24,045 bases of DNA from positions 1-24,045 of the forward strand of contig JAEYZI010000031.1 of the NCBI GenBank assembly GCA_023428065.1, given 5' to 3'. The notes under the pieces were generated by a model, which was not told the origin of the DNA, searched no databases, and saw only the letters and a program-made list of their open reading frames with translations. A program made the translations under genes and the position numbers. Shown in pieces: positions 13,898 through 22,244 of the stretch. Source of the stretch: Actinomycetes bacterium (GTDB lineage Bacteria > Actinomycetota > Actinomycetes > Actinomycetales > Microbacteriaceae). How positions within the stretch are numbered: the first letter of the stretch is position 1; every line of letters begins with the position of its first letter.

Positions 13898-16381
13898 TCA
13901 CTCGCGCAGGAGCGCCCCGAACAGCTCGGTCGCGCGCGCGAGTCCCGCGAGCTTCGCCTCGGTCGCCTCGGCGGCCGTGAGCGTGCGATCCGCGGCACGG
14001 AAGCGCAGGGCGAAGGTGAGCGACTTGCTGCCCTCCGCGACCCCCTGGCCCCGGTAGTCGTCGACGAGGCGGATGTGCTCGAGCAGCTCGCCCGCGCCCT
14101 CCGCGATCGCGTCGCGCACCTCGCCCGCCGACACGGCGGCGTCGACCACGAGGGAGAGATCCTGCGTGGCGGCGGGAAGCGTGCCGATCGGCCGCGCCTG
14201 ACGGTCGTATGCGCCGAGTTCGACGAGTCGGTCGAGGTCGAGCTCGTAGACGGCGACGACGCGCGGCAGGTCGGATTCGAGCGCGAGAGCCGGCAGGAGC
14301 TCGCCCGCGACGCCCACGACGGTGTCGCCGACGCGCAGCTCGGCCGTGCGCCCCGGGTGCAGCGCGGGATGCGCTCCCTGCGCGACCTCGATGTCGACGC
14401 CGAGTGCGAGGCCCACCTGGCGCACGGCGTCGAGCGCGTCGGCGAGGCCCGCCGCGACCGCGGGACGCCCCGGCGCCTTCGGCAGCGCGTCGCCGAGCAG
14501 GAGCCCCGCGACGTGACGCTCCTGCGGGGGGATGCCCGCGCCGAGGCGCGCGAGGGTGTCCTCGCCGGGGCGCTCGGCGCCGAGGGGGATGAAGTCGGTG
14601 CCGTAGACGACCTCGGCCTCCGGCAGGAAGACGGTGCCGAGCTCGAAGAGTGCGAGGTCGGTGAGGCCGCGCGAGAGATTGCGGTGCGCGATCTCGACCA
14701 GCCCCGGCAGCAGCGTGCGCCGCAGGAGGGACGCGTTCGGGTCGAGCGCGTTCGCGAGGCGCACGGATGCGGAACCGGGCGTGTAGCGCTCGGCCACGGC
14801 ATCCGAGACGAAGGGGTACGCGAGCACCTCTGTCGACCCCGCGGCGGCGAGCGTCTGCGCCACCCGGCGACGCGCCGCCTGGGCGCGCGTGAGGCCACGG
14901 CCCGCGGGAGCGACCGGGAGCTCGGCGGGGATGCGGTCGTAGCCCGTGATGCGAGCGATCTCCTCGACGAGCGACACGTCGTCGACGAGGTCCGGGCGCC
15001 AGCTCGGGGGCGTGACGGTGAGGATGTCGCCGTCCGCCTCGACGGTCGCGCCGATGAGCTCGAGGGTGCCCACGACCTCGTCGCGCGTGTAGGGCACACC
15101 CACGATCTGCGCGGCGCGGTCGACGGGCAGGCGCACGGGCGCGAGCGGGACGGAGGCGTCGTAGAGCGCCCCGAGCTCGTCGAGCGTGCCGCCCGCGAGC
15201 TCGACGAGCAGCTCGGCGACGCGCGCCGTCGCACGCTCGGCCATGCGCGGGTCGACGCCGCGCTCGTTGCGCTTCGCCGCCTCGCTCGGGAGCTTGTGCC
15301 GTCGCACGCTCCGCGCGATCGTCACGGGGTCCCAGATGGCGGCCTCGACGAGAACGTCGCTCGTGTCGTCGGAGATCTCGCTGTACGCGCCGCCCATGAC
15401 GCCCGCGATGCCGAGGGCGCGCTGCGCGTCGGCGACGACGAGGTCGGACGCGTCGAGCGCACGCACCTTGCCGTCGAGCGTCTCGAGCTGCTCCCCCGCG
15501 GTCGCGCGACGCACGACGAGCCCGCCCGCGTCGACCTTCGCGAGGTCGTAGCTGTGGTTGGGGGCGCCGAGCTCGAGCATGACGTAGTTGGAGATGTCGA
15601 CCGCGAGCGAGATCGAGCGGATGCCCGCGAGCCGCAGCCGGGACGCCATCCACGGGGGCGTCGGCCGGGTCGCGTCGATGCCGCGCACGACGCGCACGGA
15701 GAACACCGAGCAGCCCGGGCGGCCGCGCACGGGCGCTTCGTCGGCGATCGTGACCGGGTAGCCGGATGCGGCGGGCAGCTCGATCGCGTCGGCCGGGTCG
15801 CGGAACGCGGCGCCCGTCGAGTGGGAGTACTCGCGTGCGATGCCGCGGATCGAGAACGCGTAGCCGCGGTCGGGCGTGACGTTGACCTCGACGGCGGCGT
15901 CGTCGAGCCCGAGGAGCGCGATCGCGTCGGTGCCCACCTCGGGGTCGAGGCCGAGGTCGGCGAGGCGCAGGATGCCGTCGTGCTCGTCACCGAGGCCGAG
16001 CTCGCGCGCCGAGGCGATCATGCCGTCCGACACGTGGCCGTAGGTCTTGCGCGCCGCGATGGGGAACGGGCCGGGCAGCACGGCACCGGGAAGGGTCACG
16101 ACGACCTTGTCGCCGGGGCCGAAGTTGTGCGCGCCGCACACGATGCCGCGCGGTTCCGCCTCGCCCACGTCGACCTGGCACCAGTTGATCGTCTTGCCGT
16201 TGGACTGCGGCTCCGGCTCGACCGAGAGCACGCGCCCCACGACGATGGGGCCCGTGAGGGGGAACCCGTGGGTGTCCTCCTCCTCGAGGCCCACCTTCAC
16301 GAGCGCCGCGTGAAGGGACTCGAGGCTCACGTCCTCCGGAAGATCGGTCCACTCCCCCAGCCAGCTGATCGGGACGCGCAT
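13898..16381 (-). CDS. pheT: Phenylalanyl-tRNA synthetase beta subunit
   Basis: The 827-residue subunit of the alpha2-beta2 enzyme carries an N-terminal region beginning MRVPISWLGEW and a tRNA-binding OB domain (about 40-150). B3/B4 editing domains that clear Tyr-tRNA-Phe follow, then B5, then the catalytic-like core, and a C-terminal FDX-ACB anticodon-binding domain (about 735-827, from PATQDLSLVVD on). I chose ATG 16381, which overlaps the pheS stop as TGATG; GTG 16384 would add one residue. Length is normal. No intrinsic terminator with a T-run follows it; only a weak AGCGG/CCGCT stem is seen. Confidence 0.97.
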   Translation of the reverse strand: MRVPISWLGEWTDLPEDVSLESLHAALVKVGLEEEDTHGFPLTGPIVVGRVLSVEPEPQSNGKTINWCQVDVGEAEPRGIVCGAHNFGPGDKVVVTLPGAVLPGPFPIAARKTYGHVSDGMIASARELGLGDEHDGILRLADLGLDPEVGTDAIALLGLDDAAVEVNVTPDRGYAFSIRGIAREYSHSTGAAFRDPADAIELPAASGYPVTIADEAPVRGRPGCSVFSVRVVRGIDATRPTPPWMASRLRLAGIRSISLAVDISNYVMLELGAPNHSYDLAKVDAGGLVVRRATAGEQLETLDGKVRALDASDLVVADAQRALGIAGVMGGAYSEISDDTSDVLVEAAIWDPVTIARSVRRHKLPSEAAKRNERGVDPRMAERATARVAELLVELAGGTLDELGALYDASVPLAPVRLPVDRAAQIVGVPYTRDEVVGTLELIGATVEADGDILTVTPPSWRPDLVDDVSLVEEIARITGYDRIPAELPVAPAGRGLTRAQAARRRVAQTLAAAGSTEVLAYPFVSDAVAERYTPGSASVRLANALDPNASLLRRTLLPGLVEIAHRNLSRGLTDLALFELGTVFLPEAEVVYGTDFIPLGAERPGEDTLARLGAGIPPQERHVAGLLLGDALPKAPGRPAVAAGLADALDAVRQVGLALGVDIEVAQGAHPALHPGRTAELRVGDTVVGVAGELLPALALESDLPRVVAVYELDLDRLVELGAYDRQARPIGTLPAATQDLSLVVDAAVSAGEVRDAIAEGAGELLEHIRLVDDYRGQGVAEGSKSLTFALRFRAADRTLTAAEATEAKLAGLARATELFGALLRE

Positions 16382-17415
16382 CACACCACCATCCCGAACT
16401 GCTGCGAGAAGCGCACGTCGCCCTCGACCATGTCGCGCATGTCGTTCATGTCATTGCGGAACTGCAGGGTGCGCTCGATGCCCATGCCGAACGCGAAGCC
16501 CTGGTACTCGTCGGGGTCGATACCCGCCGAACGCAGCACGTTGGGGTTGACCATGCCGCAGCCGCCCCACTCGACCCAGCGCGCGCCGCCCTTCGCGTTC
16601 GGCTGCCAGACGTCCATCTCGGCCGAGGGCTCGGTGAACGGGAAGTAGTTGGGGCGCAGACGGATCTGGGCGCCTTCGCCGAACATCGCGCGGGCGAGGT
16701 GCTCGAGCGTGCCCCGCAGGTGCGCCATCGTGAGGCCCTTGTCGATCGCGAGGCCCTCGATCTGGTGGAAGACGGGGGTGTGGGTGGCATCCAGCTCGTC
16801 GGTGCGGTAGACGCGGCCGACGGCCGCGACGTACACGGGAAGCGGACGCGACAGGAGCGAGCGGATCTGCACGGGGCTCGTGTGCGTGCGCATGACGAGG
16901 TGACGCTCGGCGGGCTCCACGAAGAAGGTGTCTTGCATCGCGCGGGCGGGGTGGTCCTCGTCGAAGTTGAGCGCATCGAAGTTGAACCACTCGTGCTCGA
17001 GCTCGGGGCCCTCGCCGATCTCCCAGCCCATCGAGACGAAGAGGTCGCTCATCTCCTCCATGAGGAGGGAGAGCGGATGCCGCGCGCCGCGATTCCAGCG
17101 GCCCGCGACCGCGGTCACGTCGACCGTCTCGGCGGCGAGGCGCTCCTGCTCCTCGGCGACGAGCACGCGATCCTCGGCCGCCGCGAGCGCCTGCGTCACC
17201 TGTCCGCGGGCCTGGCCGACGAGCTTGCCTGCGGCGGCCTTCTGATCGCCGGGGAGGTCGCGGATGGCGGCGTTGAGCTGCGCGAGCGGCGACGCCTCTC
17301 CGGCGTGCGCGGCGCGCGCGGCCTTGAGGCTCGCCGAGTCGCTCGCGGCGCCGATCTCGGCGAGCGCCGCCTCGACGGCGGCGGTGACCGCCTGCTCGGT
17401 GATGGGGTTCGACAC
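16381..17415 (-). CDS. pheS: Phenylalanyl-tRNA synthetase alpha subunit
   Basis: The 344-residue catalytic subunit is a class II synthetase. An N-terminal coiled coil (about 1-95) is followed by class II motifs: the RTHTSPVQ region, the GRVYRTDELDATHTPVFHQ motif 2 block, and GFAFGMGIER motif 3. The Phe pocket lies around PNYFPFTEPS and WGGCGMVNP. I place the start at GTG 17415 (MSNPITEQAV after Met initiation). Upstream in-frame codons are not family-like. TAGACT lies 8 nt before this GTG with no SD, so the mRNA is probably leaderless or nearly so. pheS and pheT are coupled by a 1-nt overlap. Confidence 0.97.
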   Translation of the reverse strand: MSNPITEQAVTAAVEAALAEIGAASDSASLKAARAAHAGEASPLAQLNAAIRDLPGDQKAAAGKLVGQARGQVTQALAAAEDRVLVAEEQERLAAETVDVTAVAGRWNRGARHPLSLLMEEMSDLFVSMGWEIGEGPELEHEWFNFDALNFDEDHPARAMQDTFFVEPAERHLVMRTHTSPVQIRSLLSRPLPVYVAAVGRVYRTDELDATHTPVFHQIEGLAIDKGLTMAHLRGTLEHLARAMFGEGAQIRLRPNYFPFTEPSAEMDVWQPNAKGGARWVEWGGCGMVNPNVLRSAGIDPDEYQGFAFGMGIERTLQFRNDMNDMRDMVEGDVRFSQQFGMVV

Positions 17416-17541
17416 GAGGATCGAGTCTATCCGCGGCGACGGCCGGGTCCCGCCGCGCACCGGGTGCCCCCGACAGGTCACGATGAGAGAACGATCACGC
17501 CCCGTCTACCCCTCTCCGGGGGACATGCGTAGGGTGCTCAT
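17416..17541. promoter_or_regulatory. Divergent promoter region, pheS and ABC importer
   Basis: For pheS on the minus strand, TAGACT (complement 17424-17429) lies 8 nt before the GTG. For the importer on the plus strand, TAGGGT (17530-17535) lies exactly 6 nt before the ATG at 17542. Neither has an SD. I see no convincing -35 or operator palindrome, and no T-box-like structure ahead of pheS. Confidence 0.55.
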
Positions 17542-18336
17542 ATGGGGACGGACGAACGCACCGCTGCCGATCCGCGACTCCGGGGGGAGACGGAGCGCGG
17601 GAAGCCGCTCGTCGTGCTCGCCGATGTGCAGAAGCACTACGGCGACTTCAAGGCCCTCACCGACATCGATCTCGTCGTGAACCGCGGGGAGGTCGTCGTC
17701 GTCATCGGGCCGTCCGGCTCCGGCAAGTCCACCCTCTGCCGCACCATCAACCGTCTCGAGACGATCACGAGCGGGAGCATCACGATCGACGGCAAGGAGC
17801 TCCCGCAGGAGGGGCGCGCCCTCGCCGCCCTGCGCGCCGAGGTCGGCATGGTGTTCCAGTCGTTCAACCTCTTCGCGCACCTGACGGTGCTCGAGAACGT
17901 CACGCTCGGCCCCATCAAGGTGCGCCGCATGAAGAAGGCGGATGCCGAGCGCGAGGCCCGCGTGCTGCTCGAGCGGGTGGGCGTCGCCCAGCAGGCCGAC
18001 AAGCTGCCCGCCCAGCTCTCGGGGGGCCAGCAGCAGCGCGTCGCGATCGCGCGCGCCCTCGCGATGAACCCGAAGATCATGCTCTTCGACGAGCCGACGA
18101 GCGCCCTCGACCCGGAGATGATCAACGAGGTGCTCGACGTCATGGTGTCGCTCGCGCAGGACGGCATGACGATGATCGTCGTCACCCACGAGATGGGCTT
18201 CGCGCGCAAGGCGGCGGATCGCGTCGTCTTCATGGCCGACGGGCTCATCGTCGAGGAGGGCACTCCCGAGGAGTTCTTCACGCGGCCGAAGAGCGACCGC
18301 GCCCGCGACTTCCTGTCCAAGCTCATCACCCACTGA
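17542..18336 (+). CDS. Polar amino acid ABC transporter, ATP-binding protein
   Basis: The 264-residue ATPase powers import through the two permeases encoded downstream. Walker A is GPSGSGKST (56-64), the Q-loop is VFQSFNLFAHLTV, the signature LSGGQQQR follows, Walker B is IMLFDEPTSALD, and the switch His is in VVTHEMGFA. The sequence is typical of the GlnQ/GluA class. About 22 residues precede the usual VVLADVQKHYG start of the fold. The leaderless ATG at 17542 is supported by TAGGGT 6 nt upstream; in-frame later starts would cut into the domain. It is the first gene of a four-gene operon. The substrate cannot be fixed beyond polar amino acids; glutamate is a good guess from operon layout. 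Confidence 0.95.
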   Translation: MGTDERTAADPRLRGETERGKPLVVLADVQKHYGDFKALTDIDLVVNRGEVVVVIGPSGSGKSTLCRTINRLETITSGSITIDGKELPQEGRALAALRAEVGMVFQSFNLFAHLTVLENVTLGPIKVRRMKKADAEREARVLLERVGVAQQADKLPAQLSGGQQQRVAIARALAMNPKIMLFDEPTSALDPEMINEVLDVMVSLAQDGMTMIVVTHEMGFARKAADRVVFMADGLIVEEGTPEEFFTRPKSDRARDFLSKLITH

Positions 18337-18399
18337 GCGACCCCCGAAGACCCGAGGGCTCACGAGGCATCGGACCACCAAGGAAATGAGGAGGAACTC

Positions 18400-19293
18400 A
18401 TGAGGCGCAGCAGGATCCTGGCGGCAGCGGCCGCCGCGGCCGCGGCCGCACTCGCGCTGACGGCCTGCAACAGCGGGTCCCCGTCATCGCCCGGCACGGG
18501 GGAGGCGAGCGGCGTGCCGTGGACCGTCGAGACCGACGTCACGCTCGAGGGCTCGCCGACGTTCGACGACATCACCAAGCGGGGCAAGGTCATCATCGGC
18601 GTCAAGGAGGATCAGCCGGGTCTCGGCTACCTCGATGTGACCACCGGTGAGCGCACCGGCTTCGACGTCGACATCGCGCGGTGGATCGCCGCGTCGCTCG
18701 GCTACGACGAGGACCAGCTCGAGTTCAAGCCCATCGCATCCGCGAACCGGGAGCAGGCGATCGTGAACGGCGACATCGACTACTACGTCGGCACCTATTC
18801 GATCACCGACAAGCGCAAGGAGCAGGTCGACTTCGCCGGACCGTACTTCGTCACGGGGCAGGGCTTCCTCGTACGCAAGGACAGCGGCATCGACGACGTC
18901 AAGGACATCTCGGACTTCAACGGCAAGACCGTGTGTTCGGCGACCGGCTCGACGCCGATCTCGAACATCAAGGAGAACTACCCCGAGATCAAGACCGAGG
19001 AGTACGACCTGTACTCCGCGTGCGTCGAGGACCTCATCAACGGCAAGGTCGACGCCGTGACCACCGACCAGGCGATCCTCATCGGCTACGCCGCGAAGTA
19101 CCCCGACGACGTCAAGGTCGTCGGCGACCTCTTCACCGAGGAACGCTACGGCGTCGGGCTCAAGAAGGGCGACGAGGTGCTCAAGGAGCACATCAACACG
19201 CTCTTCACCGACGGGCACGACGTGTGGCAGGAGATCTTCGACAGGAACCTCGGTTCCTCCGGGATCAAGGTCGAGCAGCCCAAGGTCGACTGA
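18400..19293 (+). CDS. Amino acid ABC transporter substrate-binding lipoprotein
   Basis: The 297-residue binding protein captures the amino acid outside the membrane. A short basic start and an Ala-rich hydrophobic stretch lead to the lipobox LTAC with Cys23 as lipidation site. The rest is an SBP_bac_3 fold: KVIIGVKEDQPGLGYLD, then TGFDVDIARWIAASLG, the INGDIDYYVGTYSIT-type hinge region (here VNGDIDYY), VDFAGPYFVTGQGFLVRK, and a C-terminal lobe with DAVTTDQAIL. Such proteins bind glutamate, glutamine or aspartate; the exact ligand is not readable here. A strong SD GAGGAGG (18388-18394) precedes the ATG by 5 nt, unlike the leaderless first gene. Confidence 0.95.
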   Translation: MRRSRILAAAAAAAAAALALTACNSGSPSSPGTGEASGVPWTVETDVTLEGSPTFDDITKRGKVIIGVKEDQPGLGYLDVTTGERTGFDVDIARWIAASLGYDEDQLEFKPIASANREQAIVNGDIDYYVGTYSITDKRKEQVDFAGPYFVTGQGFLVRKDSGIDDVKDISDFNGKTVCSATGSTPISNIKENYPEIKTEEYDLYSACVEDLINGKVDAVTTDQAILIGYAAKYPDDVKVVGDLFTEERYGVGLKKGDEVLKEHINTLFTDGHDVWQEIFDRNLGSSGIKVEQPKVD

Positions 19294-19300
19294 GCGACCG

Positions 19301-19332
19301 GGTGCGGGGCGGCCGGGCGGCCGCCCCGCACC
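19301..19332 (+). other. Perfect 14-bp hairpin between binding protein and permease genes
   Basis: GGTGCGGGGCGGCC and its exact reverse complement (19319-19332) flank the tetraloop GGGC. It starts 8 nt after the stop of the binding-protein gene and ends 9 nt before the permease SD. No T-run follows. It probably protects the upstream mRNA 3' end or partly attenuates transcription, giving more binding protein than permease, as intercistronic hairpins do in other ABC operons. Confidence 0.75.
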
Positions 19333-19352
19333 GTGAGCCGGAAGGAGGACGC

Positions 19353-20009
19353 GTGGACGTCATCTTCGGGAACCTCGACCTCTGGGGTCGCGCGATCGGC
19401 AACACCCTGCTGGTGTTCTTCGTGGGCGGCGCGATCGCCCTCGTGCTCGGTTTCGTCGTCGGCGCGATGCGCGTCTCGCCCGTGCCCGTCGCGCGCGCCG
19501 TCGGCACGGTGTACGTCAACATCATCCGCAACACCCCGCTCACGCTCGTCTTCTTCTTCTTCGTCTTCGGCTACCCCGTGCTCGGCCTCCCGCGGCTGTC
19601 GAACACCGTGCTCGGCATCCTCGCGATCGGCATCTACACGGCCACCTACGTGGCCGAGACGCTGCGCGCCGGCATCAGCACCGTACCCGTCGGGCAGGCG
19701 GAGGCGGCCCGTGCGATCGGGCTCCCGTTCGGCCAGGTGATGACGCTCATCGTGCTGCCGCAGGCGTTCCGCTCCGTCGTGCCGCCCATGATGAGCGTGT
19801 TCATCGCGCTCCTGAAGAACACGACGGTGGCCGCCGGCTTCTCCATCGCGGAGCTCGCCGCGCTGCGCGCGACCATCAACGACTCGTACGAGCGACCGGG
19901 TAACCCGATGGAGGTGCTGCTTTGGGTCGCGGCCGTGTTCGTCGTGCTCGTGCTGCTCATGAGCTGGGCGCAGCGCTACCTCGAGAACCGCTGGAGGATC
20001 GCCCGATGA
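19353..20009 (+). CDS. Amino acid ABC transporter permease (first)
   Basis: The 218-residue inner-membrane subunit has about five TM helices and the HisM/GlnP-type permease domain. The EAA loop, which contacts the ATPase, is AETLRAGISTVPVGQAEAA followed by RAIGLPFGQ. NIIRNTPLTLVFFFFVFGYP marks an early conserved helix. The GTG at 19353 is chosen for its SD AAGGAGG (19342-19348) and for the typical short N terminus; longer upstream openings run through the hairpin and the binding-protein gene. Its stop overlaps the next permease ATG (ATGA at 20006-20009), implying balanced synthesis of the two permeases. Confidence 0.94.
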   Translation: MDVIFGNLDLWGRAIGNTLLVFFVGGAIALVLGFVVGAMRVSPVPVARAVGTVYVNIIRNTPLTLVFFFFVFGYPVLGLPRLSNTVLGILAIGIYTATYVAETLRAGISTVPVGQAEAARAIGLPFGQVMTLIVLPQAFRSVVPPMMSVFIALLKNTTVAAGFSIAELAALRATINDSYERPGNPMEVLLWVAAVFVVLVLLMSWAQRYLENRWRIAR

Positions 20010-20926
20010 GTTCGGTCCTCTTCGACGCGCCCGGGCCCCGCGCCCGCCGCCGCAACGGCATCCTCGCGGTCGTCACGGTCGTCGTGGTCGCGGCCGTCAT
20101 CGGCTTCCTCGTCTACCGCATGGCGGTGACCGGGCAGTTCTCGCCCTCCAAGTGGTACGTGTTCACCTTCTCGACCGTGTGGGCGCAGATCCTCAAGGCC
20201 CTCGGCAACACGCTCGCGGCCTTCGGGCTCGCGGCCGTGCTGAGCCTCGTGCTCGCGTTCGCCCTCGCGATCGGCCGGCTCTCCGACCACGCCTGGGTGC
20301 GCGTGCCCGTCACCGCCGTCACCGAGCTCTTCCGGGCCGTGCCCGTGCTCGTCATGATGATGCTGCTCTACTACGGCCTCCCCGTCGTGGGGGTGCGGAT
20401 GGAGCCCTACTGGGCGGTCGTCATCGCGCTCATGATCTACAACGGGTCGGTGCTCGCCGAGGCGCTGCGCGCCGGGGTCGAGTCGCTCCCGCGCGGGCAG
20501 AAGGAGGCGGGCTACGCCATCGGCCTGCGCAAGAGCGGCGTCATGCGTCTCGTCCTGCTCCCCCAGGCCATCCGCGCCATGCTCCCCGTCATCGTCGCGC
20601 AGCTCGTCGTCACGATGAAGGACACGGCGCTCGGGTTCATCATCACCTACCCCGAACTGCTCTACTACGCGAAGCTCCTGAGCTCGCAGCAGGGGCGCCC
20701 GATCCTGCAGTCGGCGATCGTCATCGGCGGCATCTACATCGTCATGTGCCTCGTGCTCTCGGGGATCGCGAAGTGGCTCGAGATCCGCACGCGTCGCTCG
20801 CCGCGCGTGACGGCGCCCGCCACCGTCACGCGGGCGACCGTCGCCGCGCACGACATGACGGCGACCCAGCTCATCGCGACGCAGCGCGAGGAGGGTGAGC
20901 CGCGCCGTCGCGGCCGCGGCGGGTGA
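20006..20926 (+). CDS. Amino acid ABC transporter permease (second)
   Basis: The 306-residue permease pairs with the preceding one. It has a cytoplasmic basic start (RARRR), an extra N-terminal TM helix (about 18-40), then the usual five helices. The EAA loop is AEALRAGVESLPRGQKEAG followed by YAIGL. ELFRAVPVLVMMMLLYYGLP is the family's early helix. A C-terminal cytoplasmic tail of about 45 residues, rich in Thr, Ala and Arg, follows the last helix. The ATG at 20006 overlaps the first permease's stop. This GluC/GluD-like pair of unequal permeases is common in actinobacterial glutamate importers. Confidence 0.94.
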   Translation: MSSVLFDAPGPRARRRNGILAVVTVVVVAAVIGFLVYRMAVTGQFSPSKWYVFTFSTVWAQILKALGNTLAAFGLAAVLSLVLAFALAIGRLSDHAWVRVPVTAVTELFRAVPVLVMMMLLYYGLPVVGVRMEPYWAVVIALMIYNGSVLAEALRAGVESLPRGQKEAGYAIGLRKSGVMRLVLLPQAIRAMLPVIVAQLVVTMKDTALGFIITYPELLYYAKLLSSQQGRPILQSAIVIGGIYIVMCLVLSGIAKWLEIRTRRSPRVTAPATVTRATVAAHDMTATQLIATQREEGEPRRRGRGG

Positions 20927-20942
20927 GGCGACCTCCGACGCC

Positions 20943-21027
20943 TTGACCCGTGCGCGAGGCGGGGCCATACTGGGCGCCATCATCCGCGGACGTGTCCCGG
21001 TCATGCCGCTGCCACCTAGCTCAGAGG
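20943..21027 (+). promoter_or_regulatory. Promoter and SD of the secreted TIG-domain protein
   Basis: TTGACC (20943-20948), a 17-nt spacer and CATACT (20966-20971) form a good sigma-A-type promoter, with a leader of about 55 nt. An SD AGAGG (21023-21027) lies 6 nt before the ATG at 21034. This leadered gene contrasts with the leaderless starts elsewhere in the window. Confidence 0.65.
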
Positions 21028-21033
21028 TGCCCC

Positions 21034-22233
21034 ATGACCGCCCTTGCGCATCGCACATCCCGCCGCAGCCTGTTCGTCGCCGCCGCCCTCGTCGGCGCGC
21101 TCGCGCTCGCCCTGCTCCCCGCGGGACCCGCATCCGCCGCCCCCGCCAACGACGACATCGCGGACGCCGCCCCCGCCACCGTCGGCTGGATCACGGCCGA
21201 CCTCGCAGGTGCCACGGTCGAACCCGGGGAGCCGACGGTCTGCACGGAGTACGACCCCGACTTCAGCTCCTACACCTACGGGACGGACGCGACGGTCTGG
21301 TACCGGTACTCGGTCGACGTCACGGCGACCGTGCGGGGCAACGTCTACGACTACTCGGGCGACGGCGACGCGACCGTCCACATCTTCCGCGAGGTGGACG
21401 GCGCCCTCGAGTCGGTCACGTGCTCCGACTCCGGCGTGCGGGCGGACTTCCGGTTCCAGGCGAAGGCAGGCGAGGAGTTCCTCGTCCAGATCGGGGTTCA
21501 GGCGGGTAGCCCGGGCGACTACGACGAGGCAGTGGTCTTCACCTCGCTGTATCCCGCGGTCCCCAACACCGGGCCTTCCACGGCCAAGAAGCTCGCCGTG
21601 CCGTCGTCGACGACGCAGTCGACGCAGGGCACCGACTTCGAGCTCTCGGCGCCGTACGGGTGCAACCCCGCGGACAGCGCGCTCATGAACGACGTGTGGT
21701 ACCGGATCACGGCGCCCGCGAATGGGCCGCTCACGATCGACGCCACCGCATCCGACTTCCGCGTGACCTTCGCGGTGTACTCTCCCGGCGACCTGAGCAC
21801 GCCCGTCGCGTGCCCCCCGATCGGCCCCTACATCGACGGCTATCCGGGCGTCCAGGCGGCGAAGGTCACCTTCCCCGCCGCCGCCGGGCAGACGTTCCTC
21901 GTACAGGTCGGGGGCTTCTATCTCGACGAGGGCCTCGTCGCGCTCACCATCACCCAAGGGACGCCGGCGCCTCCCGTCATCTACACGACCGCGCCCGCGT
22001 CGGGGCCACGCGGGGGCGGCACGGCCGTCACCATCACGGGCGACCGTTTCACCCCGGACGCGACCGTGATGTTCGGGGCGCTCCCCGCGACGTCGGTCAC
22101 CTACGTCTCCCCCACGACGCTCATCGCCGTCACCCCGCGGGTGCCGTCGCAGCGCCTCGTCGAGGTGCACGTCACGACGCCGCTCGGCACCTCTGCGAAG
22201 GGCATCTTCGCGAAGTTCTGGTACGTCGGCTGA
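21034..22233 (+). CDS. Secreted protein with two PPC-like repeats and a TIG domain
   Basis: The 399-residue protein has a Sec signal peptide (RRS start, hydrophobic 14-30, likely cleavage after PASA about residue 35). Two related beta domains follow. The first begins APANDDIADA and contains DATVWYRYSV (85-94) and AGEEFLVQIG (145-154). The second contains NDVWYRITA (219-227) and AGQTFLVQVGG (284-294). Both resemble bacterial pre-peptidase C-terminal domains. An IPT/TIG immunoglobulin-like domain ends the protein (about 312-397, from PPVIYTTAPASGPRGGGTAVTITG). Cys70/Cys130 and Cys210/Cys260 could form disulfides. There is no catalytic domain, LPXTG motif or TM anchor, so it is probably released or loosely wall-bound. 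Function is unknown; binding or adhesion is an inference. Confidence 0.8.
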   Translation: MTALAHRTSRRSLFVAAALVGALALALLPAGPASAAPANDDIADAAPATVGWITADLAGATVEPGEPTVCTEYDPDFSSYTYGTDATVWYRYSVDVTATVRGNVYDYSGDGDATVHIFREVDGALESVTCSDSGVRADFRFQAKAGEEFLVQIGVQAGSPGDYDEAVVFTSLYPAVPNTGPSTAKKLAVPSSTTQSTQGTDFELSAPYGCNPADSALMNDVWYRITAPANGPLTIDATASDFRVTFAVYSPGDLSTPVACPPIGPYIDGYPGVQAAKVTFPAAAGQTFLVQVGGFYLDEGLVALTITQGTPAPPVIYTTAPASGPRGGGTAVTITGDRFTPDATVMFGALPATSVTYVSPTTLIAVTPRVPSQRLVEVHVTTPLGTSAKGIFAKFWYVG

Positions 22234-22244
22234 GCGCTCAGCCG
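22227..22244. repeat. 18-bp perfect palindrome over convergent stop codons
   Basis: CGGCTGAGCGCTCAGCCG is a perfect palindrome: a 7-bp stem with a 4-nt loop. It holds the TGA of the secreted protein (22231-22233) and the stop of the methyltransferase (tca 22238-22240), which are 4 nt apart. A shared 3'-end hairpin for both transcripts is likely; no T-run is present. Confidence 0.55.

Noticed and set aside
14075..16648. A plus-strand open frame of more than 850 codons opposite pheT/pheS
   Set aside because: Its translation is an Arg/Asp/Glu/Ala/Val-rich low-complexity shadow of a high-GC gene, with no recognisable domain, while the minus strand encodes clear PheT and PheS.
17416..17541. A Phe-specific attenuator or T-box ahead of pheS
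   Set aside because: The likely start of transcription is within 10 nt of the GTG, and I find neither a Phe-rich leader frame nor T-box features.
18400..18470. Ala-rich GC repeat at the start of the binding-protein gene as a DNA repeat element
   Set aside because: It simply encodes the poly-Ala hydrophobic core of a lipoprotein signal peptide.
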